Assembly (NCBI RefSeq): GCF_001007935.1
Contig: NZ_CP011451.1
Location: forward strand, 682,001 to 746,000
DNA: 64,000 nt
Source: Nitrosomonas communis
GTDB lineage: Bacteria > Pseudomonadota > Gammaproteobacteria > Burkholderiales > Nitrosomonadaceae
Reading direction: 5' to 3'
In this document: positions 37,178 to 46,249 of the stretch, in pieces
Layout of the letters: every line of letters begins with the position of its first letter
Position numbering within the stretch: the first letter of the stretch is position 1
Position numbers and translations under genes: made by a program
Notes under the pieces: generated by a model
Told to the model about the DNA's origin: nothing
The model's input: the letters and a program-made list of their open reading frames with translations, nothing else
Databases searched by the model: none

Positions 37178-39670
37178 CTACAATCCAGGCTCTCTAAGCA
37201 GCACATCTTTAATGAGCTCGATTTGTGCCTCGGCTTTAATCATTTCTTCGTTAATTAGATGCTGCCGAGTATTGTTTTCGGCAAGCTCCGACTCCAATTG
37301 AGTAATGCGTACACTCGATTGCCGTAATTTTGATTGAAGTTGCTCAAGCTCAGTTTTGTATTGAGCAACCAGCTTGGTTTGCTCAGCTTGGTCTCGGACC
37401 AAGGTATCTATTTGCGCCACACGCTGATGAGCTAATGCACTTTGTTCATCACAAACCCTGTTAAGCTTTGCTACTTCCTGCTTTAGCGCATCATACTGAG
37501 ACGATAATTTCAGTCTTTCCTGAATCAGTGCTTCTTTATCCGCTTTTAGCGCAACGTTATTCCGGGTCAGCGTCTCAATTTGTTTCTTATGTTGATCTGC
37601 TAGCGCGCGTTGTTCGTTACGTGCCTTATTGAGAGCTGTCACCTCCTGTTTAAGCGTCTTTTTCTGTGTCGTCAGTGTGTATTTTTCATTAATCAAGGCT
37701 TCTTTATCAGCTTCCAAAGCGATATTAGCTTGCGTCAGAGTATTGATTTGAGCCTGCAGCTGCGTTGCCTGGTTGGCATGACTATTGCGCTCTTGTGCCA
37801 GTACTTCGAGCTGCTCTTGACGTTGGTTTACTAATGCACTTTGTTCATCGCGTGCCTTCCTAAGCGCTACTATCTCCTGTTTCAGCGCATCCTGCTGTCT
37901 CGCTAATATTGTTTTCTCCTGGATAATAGCTTCTTTGTCAGCATTCAGAATGTTATTGTCTTGCGTCAAAGTATTGATCTGTGTTTGCAACTGTGTAGCT
38001 TGGCTGGCATGACTATCTCGCTCTTGTATCAGCGCCTCGCACTGCGCTGCCAGCAATGTTTTCTCCTGGACTATTGTCTTTTTATCAGCATCCAAGGCAG
38101 AATTAGTTTGTGTCAAGGCATCGATTTGTGTCTGTCGTTGATCCGCTAACGCACTTTGCTCATAGTGGGCCATGCTAAGCAAGCTCATCTCCTGCTTCAA
38201 CGCATCGTGCTGAGTCGCCAGTGCTGATTTTTCCTGAGTTATTGTCTCCTTATCAGCTTTCAAAGCAATATTAATTTGCGTCAAGGTATCGATCTGAGCT
38301 TGCAAATTCATCGCTTGGCTCGCATGATTATCACACTCTTGCATTAATGCTTCGATTTGTGCTAGATATTGATCTATTAATTCGTTTCGCTCATCACGTG
38401 CTTGGCTTAATGCTGCCATTTCCTGCTTCAACGCATTGTACTGTGCGGCCAGTGCTGATTTTTCCTGAGCTAATACTTCTGTATCGGCCTTCAACCTAAT
38501 ATTAGCCTGACTCAAAGTGTCAATCTGTGCTTGTTGCTCCACTACTTTGCTGGCATGATTGGCGCACTCCTGCGTTAATGCTTCAATCTGCACAACATAC
38601 TGACTGATTAATTCGTTTTGTTCATCGCGTGCTTGGCTTAGCGCTACCACCTCCTGTTTCAGCGCCTCGTACTGTGCGGCCTGTACTGATTTTTCCTGGG
38701 CTAATGCTTCCGCATCAGCATTTAGCGCAATATTTTCCTGACCCAAAGTGTCGATCTGTGCTTGTCGCTCCGCTGCTTGGCTGGCATAACTGTTGCGCTC
38801 CTGTGTCAACGATTCAATCTGCACCAGGTGGAGATCGGCTAACGCTTCTTGCTCTTCATATGCCTTGCTAAGCGCTGCTACATCCTGATTCAATGCCTCC
38901 TGCTGTCTCACAAGTGCCAATACTTCATCAGATAGAATAGCATTTGCCTTACCAAGCGTTTCAGTTCGAGAATGCAATATCGTTTTCCAGCTCCGGGCGA
39001 AAAGTGCGTAACCGATCGCAGGGTGGTTGCTTTCCGTGATTTCGACACACTGGAAACCTAGCGGCTGAAGATAGGTTTCGATACTTTGCAGTGCTGCTTC
39101 TTCTTCGATCTCGGCAGCGGGATGAAGCAGTACGCGAAGTTTGAGCACACTCCACTGCTCGATGTGTGCACCGGCGCCTCTGAGGATGGGCAAAGCAGGA
39201 AGGCAATCGACCAATACCCAGATCGAGTCCGCTTGCCCAAAGGCACCACCAATATCTTCAGCCAGGATATGATCAAGACGCCGAGAAGAACGAACACTTT
39301 GATTTGTTGTACGTAGATTAGGCCAGAGAGTGCTCAAGCGCTGCGGAGAAATGAGACCATCTTCTTCGGGGTTGCTTGCCTGGTAGTAGTCAATCTCACC
39401 TTCAATTTCAGAAAGAATTGCACTCATAGCGTGCCAACCAGAATTCTCGGCAATTAATGGTCGTGCCCACTCGAGGCGATCTTCGTTCGCGTCAATGAGG
39501 AGAGCATGGGATACACCCCATTGTCTCCATTGATGCATTTCCCCATAGCCATCCCCTGCGCCGATATGGATGATCGCTTGCGGTGGCGCAAGCTTTTGCA
39601 ACACACTCAATGAGCTCAGTGACTCTTTAACGATCGTTGGTCGTTGTTTAATATTGGGTGGATATATCAT
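37178..39670 (-). CDS. Methyltransferase-like domain plus very long coiled coil
   Basis: An 830-residue protein. Residues 25-225 form a Rossmann methyltransferase-like domain: AIIHIGAGDGYGEMHQW (SAM motif I at 34-41), HALLIDANEDRLEWARPL and WHAMSAILSE, with FkbM-like IWVLVDCLPALP and EQWSVLKLRVLLHP. From about residue 240 to the end it is a heptad coiled coil built of 77-residue units starting QAQIDTL at residue 303, each 11 heptads long. The C-terminus reads LIKDVLLREPGL, matching the 957-residue protein. It overlaps the upstream 1017-residue gene by four bases. The layout (methyltransferase head, long coiled coil, conserved tail) recalls WbdD, which terminates and measures polymannose chains. 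Similarity to WbdD is architectural only. Confidence 0.78.
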   Translation of the reverse strand: MIYPPNIKQRPTIVKESLSSLSVLQKLAPPQAIIHIGAGDGYGEMHQWRQWGVSHALLIDANEDRLEWARPLIAENSGWHAMSAILSEIEGEIDYYQASNPEEDGLISPQRLSTLWPNLRTTNQSVRSSRRLDHILAEDIGGAFGQADSIWVLVDCLPALPILRGAGAHIEQWSVLKLRVLLHPAAEIEEEAALQSIETYLQPLGFQCVEITESNHPAIGYALFARSWKTILHSRTETLGKANAILSDEVLALVRQQEALNQDVAALSKAYEEQEALADLHLVQIESLTQERNSYASQAAERQAQIDTLGQENIALNADAEALAQEKSVQAAQYEALKQEVVALSQARDEQNELISQYVVQIEALTQECANHASKVVEQQAQIDTLSQANIRLKADTEVLAQEKSALAAQYNALKQEMAALSQARDERNELIDQYLAQIEALMQECDNHASQAMNLQAQIDTLTQINIALKADKETITQEKSALATQHDALKQEMSLLSMAHYEQSALADQRQTQIDALTQTNSALDADKKTIVQEKTLLAAQCEALIQERDSHASQATQLQTQINTLTQDNNILNADKEAIIQEKTILARQQDALKQEIVALRKARDEQSALVNQRQEQLEVLAQERNSHANQATQLQAQINTLTQANIALEADKEALINEKYTLTTQKKTLKQEVTALNKARNEQRALADQHKKQIETLTRNNVALKADKEALIQERLKLSSQYDALKQEVAKLNRVCDEQSALAHQRVAQIDTLVRDQAEQTKLVAQYKTELEQLQSKLRQSSVRITQLESELAENNTRQHLINEEMIKAEAQIELIKDVLLREPGL
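37200..38970 (-). repeat. 231-bp tandem repeats encoding 77-residue coiled-coil units
   Basis: Inside the 830-residue gene, successive units start at residues 303 and 380 with QAQIDTL, then later QTQINTL and QAQINTL. Each full unit has the same order: xxQIDTL TQxNIAL KADxEAL xQEKSxL AAQxxAL KQExxAL SxARDEQ xxLxxQx xxQIEAL TQERxxH ASQAxxx. Eleven heptads equal 77 residues or 231 bases. Some units lack the last three heptads (56 residues). The same unit occurs in the genes at 39667-42720 (about residues 327-565) and 34143-37016. Confidence 0.85.
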
Positions 39671-42600
39671 TTTTGGACTCTGCGTCTTTTTGTACCCGAA
39701 GCAGATTTATTAGTGCCCGTCTTTGATGCAGTTTGAGTGGATGATTTCTCGGTGGTCTTGACCACAGAAAGCGATTCCTGGGCTTGTTTGGGTTCTTCCG
39801 GAAATGAAGCACTCGTAGACGGTATCGCAGCTTTGATAGTAGCGACAGGCGTCGGTGCGGTTGGTACTGGCGTTGGTACCAGAGATACAGTAGTACGCAT
39901 TGCAAAGATACGCTGTATCTCGGTGGCCATTTTATTCCATTCTGCCCACGGCCTTTGGAGCTTTCCACCCGAAATTTGCACCGTTTCAAGGATGAATGGC
40001 AAACGTTTGATCAGCGCAGCAAGAAAGATGCGGTCGTGTTCCGTCAGGCGCCACCAGATAGCCATATCCATGGCATCAGGTTGTGCAAAACGCAACTCCA
40101 GCTTGGTCCCAAAATCATCATATGATTCTACGAACCAGGCATTGAACGGAGCCTGACCACCTTCTTCTGGAAATTCCAACCTGGGATGAGCACCAAACTG
40201 ATTTGGCTCAACATTCGCGCAGGCAATACGGAATTCAAATTCAGGCCAGCGTTTGCCGTGGAATGAAAAATTATCAAAATGTAACCACAAATGTTCATAG
40301 CCAAGTGTAGTATGCTCACTCTTGAGTTGAACTTGATCATAGCGCACTGTTGCCGGAAACCTCTTAAGAATCTGCATAAACTTTTCCAGTCCGCTGCGGA
40401 ATGCTTCAGCCTGAATATCAGTATATTCCTTAATAAAATCAGGGGAAGCAAGCTTTTCAATTAATAATGCAATAAGGGCTTGGATTAAATCCCAGTCACT
40501 AGTAGTCAGTTCAAATGAAGTTTCGATGAACTTTTCAGTGGACATTCTTTCCCCGACAGGCATAAGAATGAGTTCATTATGCTGTCTGGCTGAAGCAGGC
40601 CAGCGAGTAAAGAGAGAAATACTTTCTGACGAACGGGTGAATATTATTCCTGCAATACCTTGTTCAAGCGGTGTTCTGAATTCAAGGTTGGGGAGCAAAT
40701 GCTCTGCAACAAAGAAATTGGTTAGCCGCCATGTTATTGCACTATCTTCACTAGCGGAAGCGGGTAGAATTTCGATGGCTTCATAGTCCAGATAAGCAGG
40801 ATTACGCTGTAACAAGCGTTGCCATCGAGCTTCAGCTATTTGGAGACGGCCAAGTGTTTCCTCTTGTTGCTGTCGAAAGGATTGCTCGCTTTCCAGTTGA
40901 GCTTGATGGAGTTGAAGCAACAAAAGTTCATTATTTTCTGTCTGATTTTTATCAAGTTGCTCAAGCTGAGATACAAGTGCTGAATTCTGCTGGGCTAGTG
41001 CTTCATTGTCGGTTTTCAGAACCGCATTTGCTTGAGTTAAGGAATCAATATGAGCTTGTTTTTCGGCTACATGGCTAGTGTGCTCTTGAGTGAGCGCTTC
41101 AATCTGAGACTGAAGTTGATTCGCAAGCGCATTTTGTTCATCGTGAAGTCTATTGAGCGTCACGACCTCCTGCTTCAGCGCCCAAAACTGTGCCATCACT
41201 GTTGATGTTTCCTTAATCTGCGCTTCTTTGTCATTTTTCAGAGCAGCATTCACCTGATTCAAAGATTCGATCCGTGCTTGCTGCTCTACTACTTGGTTAG
41301 CATAGCTGTCACGCTCTTGTTTTAATACTTCAATCTGTTCCTGGCGATGAGTCGCAAGCGCATTCTGTTCATCACGCGCCTTACTTAGCGCTGCTACTCC
41401 TAGTTTCAGCTCTTCCTGCTGTGCGAGCATCGTTGATTTCTCTTTCAGCAGAGTTTCTTGATCAATTTTCAGAGCAACATTCGCTTGAGCCAAAGAGTCG
41501 ATCCGAGCTTGTCGCTCCGCTGCTTGGTTGACGTGCGTATCACGCTCTTGAGTCAGTGTCTCAATCTCTTTCCAGTATTGCTTAACAAGTGATCTTTGTT
41601 CTTCACACATATTGCTAAGCATCGTCACTTCCTGCTTCAGTGCTTCCTGCTGTGCTGCCATCACCGTTTTTTCCTGCAGCAACGCTTCCTGTTCAGCTCC
41701 CAGCGCAGCATTAGTCTGTGTCAAGGAGTTGATCTGTGCTTGCTGGGATTCATGTTTTACGAAAGCTGCCTCAAGTTCCTCCTGCGTCTGGCGTAACTGC
41801 TGAAGCAGGAATTCAATTTCCCGAGTAGCTTCGTTAAATACATCCTCGTTATCCTTCTGCTTTTGTGTATAGCTCGCTAAAGCTTGTTCGAAGCTGATCC
41901 TGAGATTTGCAAGCTCTTCTTCAACAGCTTGAATTTGTCTCAATTCGGCAGATCGATCGCATAGGGCACGGTAACCAGCAATAATTTGCGTGGGTCCGAG
42001 CGTACTCGTTTTGTTAGTTTGATCTCCATCACTGAGGTGAGTGAGCGTAGCTGCAAGTTCATGCTGCAAACTAGTGACTTGAGGGTAGTCCTGGCACAAC
42101 TGATGAGCCAGATAAATAGCTAAGGAATCAGTTGTTATCTCGAACTGGATTGAATCAAATGAGGTAGTGAGCGGAAGCTTCCATTGTTCAGCACAGCGTT
42201 CGATTAAACTTTCCGGATAACTGACGCATTCATTAAAATCAACCAGTAGACTGCGTTGTGGATTGCGGAGATGAAAACGTAATAATTCCTGATGATATGC
42301 CTGCCAGGTATTCATCACCATTTCAACGGAAAGGGCATCTGTTTCAGACGCCATTGCGCCGGCAAGCATTTGCTGTGGCGAGATACAAACGAGGATAAAA
42401 TTAAGGTGAGGCTCGAAATTAAGCCAATAGTCGAGAAGCCAGGTGCTATCGGTATTTGACCAACCCCATATTCTTGAGTTGATATTGGCAACAAAGATAT
42501 CGCTCGCGAGTTGTTCCCAGAGTCTGCCAGGATTGGCGATCGATCGCGCATTGCCGAAATCTTCCATTGCCAGGGCCATGACTTGCTCATGCCAGAATCT

Positions 42601-42720
42601 TATGTCAACAGAATTGTCATTCTTAATCGGTTTTGGCTGTTTCATGCCGGCTTGATGCAGGATATCAGCAACGATTTGTAAATTGGATTGAACTGCCCCG
42701 GTAATACAGATGCTTTTCAT
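39667..42720 (-). CDS. Sulfotransferase-like head, coiled coil and C-terminal globular domain
   Basis: A 1017-residue protein. Residues 1-200 resemble the sulfotransferase fold (ICITGAVQSNLQIVADILHQ at the position of the PAPS loop, FILVCISPQQMLAGAMASE, SLLVDFNECVSYPESLIERC). The PAPS-loop Lys and the Arg of the 3'-phosphate motif are not evident, so catalysis is doubtful. Residues 255-645 are coiled coil with the shared 77-residue units. Residues 645-975 form an unrecognised globular domain (LDYEAIEILPASASE, ITWRLTNFFVAEHLLPNLEF). The last 40 residues are a Thr/Ser/Lys-rich disordered tail ending KRRRVQK. AGAGAG precedes the ATG. It is the first gene of the coiled-coil trio, 138 bases downstream of manC. 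Confidence 0.75.
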   Translation of the reverse strand: MKSICITGAVQSNLQIVADILHQAGMKQPKPIKNDNSVDIRFWHEQVMALAMEDFGNARSIANPGRLWEQLASDIFVANINSRIWGWSNTDSTWLLDYWLNFEPHLNFILVCISPQQMLAGAMASETDALSVEMVMNTWQAYHQELLRFHLRNPQRSLLVDFNECVSYPESLIERCAEQWKLPLTTSFDSIQFEITTDSLAIYLAHQLCQDYPQVTSLQHELAATLTHLSDGDQTNKTSTLGPTQIIAGYRALCDRSAELRQIQAVEEELANLRISFEQALASYTQKQKDNEDVFNEATREIEFLLQQLRQTQEELEAAFVKHESQQAQINSLTQTNAALGAEQEALLQEKTVMAAQQEALKQEVTMLSNMCEEQRSLVKQYWKEIETLTQERDTHVNQAAERQARIDSLAQANVALKIDQETLLKEKSTMLAQQEELKLGVAALSKARDEQNALATHRQEQIEVLKQERDSYANQVVEQQARIESLNQVNAALKNDKEAQIKETSTVMAQFWALKQEVVTLNRLHDEQNALANQLQSQIEALTQEHTSHVAEKQAHIDSLTQANAVLKTDNEALAQQNSALVSQLEQLDKNQTENNELLLLQLHQAQLESEQSFRQQQEETLGRLQIAEARWQRLLQRNPAYLDYEAIEILPASASEDSAITWRLTNFFVAEHLLPNLEFRTPLEQGIAGIIFTRSSESISLFTRWPASARQHNELILMPVGERMSTEKFIETSFELTTSDWDLIQALIALLIEKLASPDFIKEYTDIQAEAFRSGLEKFMQILKRFPATVRYDQVQLKSEHTTLGYEHLWLHFDNFSFHGKRWPEFEFRIACANVEPNQFGAHPRLEFPEEGGQAPFNAWFVESYDDFGTKLELRFAQPDAMDMAIWWRLTEHDRIFLAALIKRLPFILETVQISGGKLQRPWAEWNKMATEIQRIFAMRTTVSLVPTPVPTAPTPVATIKAAIPSTSASFPEEPKQAQESLSVVKTTEKSSTQTASKTGTNKSASGTKRRRVQK

Positions 42721-42760
42721 TTGCTCTCTAGACGCTTTTTTCTAAATACTTATATTATTT

Positions 42761-42860
42761 CAATTCTAACTCAAGGCTTACTTTGCCAGCCTTCCCTTGC
42801 CGTATTGTTTGTCCTGTCTTCTGCTCGCCTTCTCGTCATTTTTAATATGGAAATAAAATT
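42761..42860. repeat. Palindromic dispersed repeat, decayed copy B
   Basis: The stretch reads CAATTCTAACTCAAGGCTTACTTTG, then CCTTGCCGTATTGTTTGTCC, CTGCTCGCCTTCTCGTCATT and TTAATATGGAAATAAAATTA. It matches the 101-bp family with many substitutions and sits between manC and the 1017-residue gene, overlapping the end of manC by two bases. Confidence 0.65.
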
Positions 42861-44298
42861 AGCTGGTACGGCCGTAATTGTCTTCAAACCTCACAATATC
42901 ATCTTCTCCAAGGTATGAACCGGATTGAACCTCAATTAAATGCAAGGGTATTTTTCCCGGGTTTTCCAGCCGATGAACGTGGCCAAGCGAGATATAGGTT
43001 GATTGGTTCTCGGTGAGCAGAATTTCCTTGCCATCGACTGTGACCTTGGCGGTGCCACTGACCACAATCCAGTGTTCTGCACGATGATGATGCATCTGTA
43101 GGGAGAGTTTTTCTCCTGGTTTAACCATGATGCGCTTGACCTGAAAGCGCTCTCCTTGATCAATACCTTCGTACCAGCCCCAAGGCCGATGCACGCGAGG
43201 GTGTTCCAGGTGTTCCTTCCGGTCGTTTGTTTTACAGTGCTGCACAGCATTTTTAATGAGCTGAGCTTTGCTCTTATGCATCACCAGCACAGCATCAGCC
43301 GTTTCGATCACGACCACGTCTTCAAGGCCTATCACGGAAACCAGGCGATTTTCGGTGCGGATGTAGCTATTTTTGGTATCAGCAAGGTAGACATCTCCAC
43401 TGGTAACGTTGCCGTTTTTGTCCTTAGGCGCAATCCCCCAGAGTGAATCCCAGGAACCGACATCGCTCCAGCCGAATTGTGCAGGCACGACTGCGGCTTG
43501 CTCAGTGTTTTGCATTACAGCATAATCAATGGAATCCGAAGGGCAAGCAAAAAATGCGCTCTCACAGGGGCGGATAAAACCAATATCTGCTGTTCTTTCC
43601 TGCCAGGCTTTTTGCACTGCAGCGAATATATCCGGCCGGTGCCGCCGCAATTCTTGCAGATAACGTTTAGCGGTAAACACGAACATGCCGCTATTCCAGC
43701 TATAGCCGCCTTCCTTCAGATAAGCCTCTGCGGTGTCACGATCGGGTTTTTCATAAAATGATTGAACCCGACAGGGGATAAGTGAAGTGGGTGTCGCAAG
43801 CGGGATCGCTTCTCCCGCCTTGATGTAGCCATAACCTGTCTCAGGTGCGTGCGGCACCACGCCAAAGGTGACAAGGTAATCTTGCTGGGCGGCATGTGCT
43901 GCTGTCTTCACCGCCTCTGCAAAGGCAGCCTGATCATCGATGACGTGATCAGCTGGCAGAACGAGCATCATGGCGTTTTCATCCGTCTGAGCAAGATGAA
44001 ATGCGGCGAGTGCAATGGCTGGGGCAGTATTGCGTCCGACCGATTCAAGATAAATAGCCGCTGGGGTGATGTCGATTGCTTCACATTGCTCTCTGATCAA
44101 AAAGCGATGCTCTGAATTACATACTAGTATTGGGGCTTGTGTTCGGGGCAAGCTGGTTGCTCGAGCAAGCGTGGCTTGCAGCATGGTTTCTTTATCCACC
44201 AGCGACAGCAGTTGTTTGGGGTAAGCAGCACGCGAAAGTGGCCATAGCCGAGTACCACTGCCACCGGAAAGAATAACGGGGTGAATGTATGTTTGCAT
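42859..44298 (-). CDS. manC: Mannose-1-phosphate guanylyltransferase / mannose-6-phosphate isomerase
   Basis: A bifunctional type II enzyme of 479 residues that makes GDP-mannose from mannose 1-phosphate and GTP and isomerises fructose 6-phosphate to mannose 6-phosphate. The N-terminal part has the pyrophosphorylase signature VILSGGSGTRLWPLSRAAYP, then LVLPADHVIDD and FVEKP-like FYEKPDRDTAEAYL. The C-terminal cupin isomerase has HRPWGWYEGIDQGERFQVKR, PGEKLSLQMHHHRAEHWIVV and GHVHRLENPG. It heads the minus-strand glycan run and supplies the donor for both mannosyl transfer and gmd/fcl. Confidence 0.96.
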   Translation of the reverse strand: MQTYIHPVILSGGSGTRLWPLSRAAYPKQLLSLVDKETMLQATLARATSLPRTQAPILVCNSEHRFLIREQCEAIDITPAAIYLESVGRNTAPAIALAAFHLAQTDENAMMLVLPADHVIDDQAAFAEAVKTAAHAAQQDYLVTFGVVPHAPETGYGYIKAGEAIPLATPTSLIPCRVQSFYEKPDRDTAEAYLKEGGYSWNSGMFVFTAKRYLQELRRHRPDIFAAVQKAWQERTADIGFIRPCESAFFACPSDSIDYAVMQNTEQAAVVPAQFGWSDVGSWDSLWGIAPKDKNGNVTSGDVYLADTKNSYIRTENRLVSVIGLEDVVVIETADAVLVMHKSKAQLIKNAVQHCKTNDRKEHLEHPRVHRPWGWYEGIDQGERFQVKRIMVKPGEKLSLQMHHHRAEHWIVVSGTAKVTVDGKEILLTENQSTYISLGHVHRLENPGKIPLHLIEVQSGSYLGEDDIVRFEDNYGRTS

Positions 44299-45092
44299 AA
44301 TTTTATCAGTAGGTATTAGTCAGTACTAAAGATTAATCATATCTTTCGCTGAGGAGTTTTGAAAACGAAGTTTCGATAAAACGAAGTTTCGCTAACTAGT
44401 CTACTCTGCGCTCCAATCATTATATTGACCTAGCACTCGCTTCTTTCCTCTCTATGTGATATGTCGCTTCATCAAAACATGTAAAATTCATTTTCTATAG
44501 CTGCGTTCTGTCTGTCTTATGCTTATAGTACTCGTTAAGTTTTCTTCCCAACTTCTGGAGTATTGACTAATTGTCAACAGTACTCTTATGAAAACTTTAT
44601 GGCTTGTTTGTGAAGGATTAAAATACTTGCCTGAGCAGGCAAGATAAATGAATAAATATACCATTTAATGTTTACAAATTTAAGTGCCAAGCATGACATT
44701 ATGAATCTTATTATGACAATTTTGTTGTATATGTGCTGAATAAATTTGTTTACTCTGTCATATTTTTTTAAGTGCTCACTAATATTAATATCTCAATCAA
44801 AATTTTATAGTTATACTCACAAAAAAACCTAATTATTACTATAAGTCAAGTGAAGTCTGCTGCTGTATCTGTTCGAGCAACCCAATCAGCTAGCGATTTA
44901 GCAAAGTTGATCGGGTATAGTTACAGCTGTTCATCTAACATATTTTCCTGAACATTATATATAACGGCCAGAAATTCCAATAATTGAGCCCAATATCAGA
45001 AATCTTTCTGCAGCTTTCATTTTGTGTACCGCTAAACTGTCCTTTTCCCAATATGAGTCGTACAGTGGAAAAATTACCTGCATAAATACATA
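44299..45092. other. Non-coding region upstream of manC
   Basis: About 790 AT-rich bases between the manC start and the hairpin at 45093. It should contain the manC promoter (minus), which I could not place with confidence. A near-duplicate GAAGTTTCG pair occurs at about 44364-44395. No gene, RNA or larger repeat was seen. Confidence 0.5.
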
Positions 45093-45131
45093 GGCCCTAG
45101 ACTAACAGATCGTTTCTGTTAGTCTAGGGCC
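45093..45131 (-). terminator. Long perfect hairpin downstream of the RNase T2 gene
   Basis: GGCCCTAGACTAACAGA and TCTGTTAGTCTAGGGCC pair perfectly over 17 bp with a TCGTT loop. It lies about 100 bases after the RNase gene stop. No T run follows on the minus strand, so it may protect RNA ends as much as terminate. The core CTAGACTARCAGA is shared with the hairpin at 49455. Confidence 0.7.
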
Positions 45132-45229
45132 ATAAATAATGTCCAACTTCTATTATTCATTAGCAAACGCTTCAACCACCTACATTAGCTCACGTCACGG
45201 ATCATTCACCCATCCCCTACCACAAGTTG

Positions 45230-46249
45230 CTATTCATTATTGAAACCTATAGTATCCACGAAAAATGTTTCTTGACAGGATGAAGAAGTTTGTTTGGGCG
45301 CTTGTGCAATCAGTTGTTCCAAATCTTTGCCTGGCGTCAGGTCAGCAACCAGGCTGATCTGCACTTCCACTAACATTCCACGTTCACAGTTCAGTTTCAC
45401 TCGCTCGCGTGCTGCTGGACCCAGGACTGCGGCGAGACGATTAAGGAAATCCTCGGTACGTACTTGCTGGCCGATTTTGCGATTCATGAAATAAGCCATG
45501 CCTGCTTCGTTAAACTGGCGTGTTAAATCCACAGACAGATCAAAGTATTCCTCCAAAGACCAAATGGTCTGGCATGTGCCATGCTTATGCCACTCGTGCC
45601 GTTCCAAACAAGAACCCACCCTTACACTGGGCATGACTTCTGCCAGTGCAGTTTGGGAATCCGAGTCTAATTTGATAGCCGGGTAATCGCAAAACCTCTC
45701 TTTCTTAGCACGAACCTCACCACAAAATTCATAATGCTCTCCACACGGCTGCTGATTGGGCCATAAGCCATGCAAAGTAAAATGGCGTGCCTGATAAGAA
45801 GAAGAGTCAGTAATCCGGCATTCTGGTTTTTGTGGTTTAATTTCGCAAAATGCAGGTTGCCATGAGAGCGCTAGGATATAACTATCCGCTCTACCAGCAG
45901 TGTTACAAGCTTTACTTCCTGCTTCTGCCTCTGTTCCTGCCCCTTCCTCTGCCTGGAACTGACCACAGTCAGCGCTGACCCAACGTTCTTTGGGATAAGC
46001 ATTCGGGACGACAATCCGATACCAGCTTGGATGATCAGGTCGATTTACCTCAATTGTCTGGTAATGCTCCCCTACCTTAAGCTCGGCATGGCCCGGGTTA
46101 GTCAGTTTATTTTTAGATACATAAGCTGGGCATGATTGCTGTGCTGAAAATATTCCATTTGTTTTATCCGCCCAGCTTGGAAACACACAAGTGATGCCTA
46201 CAATCAGCAGCAATAATTGGAATGCACCGTGCATTCGAATAAATCTCAT
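45230..46249 (-). CDS. Ribonuclease T2 family protein (secreted RNase I-like)
   Basis: A 339-residue protein with a signal peptide (FQLLLLIVGITCVFPSWA). Residues 35-110 are a bacterial SH3-like or cell-wall-type domain ending WVSADCGQF. From about residue 118 the T2 RNase domain runs: YILALSWQPAFCE, the catalytic CAS-1 HFTLHGLWPNQQ and CAS-2 CLERHEWHKHGTCQTIW, with several paired cysteines. The family cleaves RNA unspecifically through 2',3'-cyclic phosphates and acts in the periplasm or outside the cell. AAGGAGAAAC ahead of the ATG is a strong ribosome binding site. It diverges from the deacetylase-like gene at 46819. Confidence 0.93.
   Translation of the reverse strand: MRFIRMHGAFQLLLLIVGITCVFPSWADKTNGIFSAQQSCPAYVSKNKLTNPGHAELKVGEHYQTIEVNRPDHPSWYRIVVPNAYPKERWVSADCGQFQAEEGAGTEAEAGSKACNTAGRADSYILALSWQPAFCEIKPQKPECRITDSSSYQARHFTLHGLWPNQQPCGEHYEFCGEVRAKKERFCDYPAIKLDSDSQTALAEVMPSVRVGSCLERHEWHKHGTCQTIWSLEEYFDLSVDLTRQFNEAGMAYFMNRKIGQQVRTEDFLNRLAAVLGPAARERVKLNCERGMLVEVQISLVADLTPGKDLEQLIAQAPKQTSSSCQETFFVDTIGFNNE

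Noticed and set aside
37200..41800. Regular repeats that could suggest a CRISPR array or SMC-type ATPase genes
   Set aside because: The repeats are 231-bp coding units with no spacers, and no Walker A or ABC signature motif is present in the proteins.
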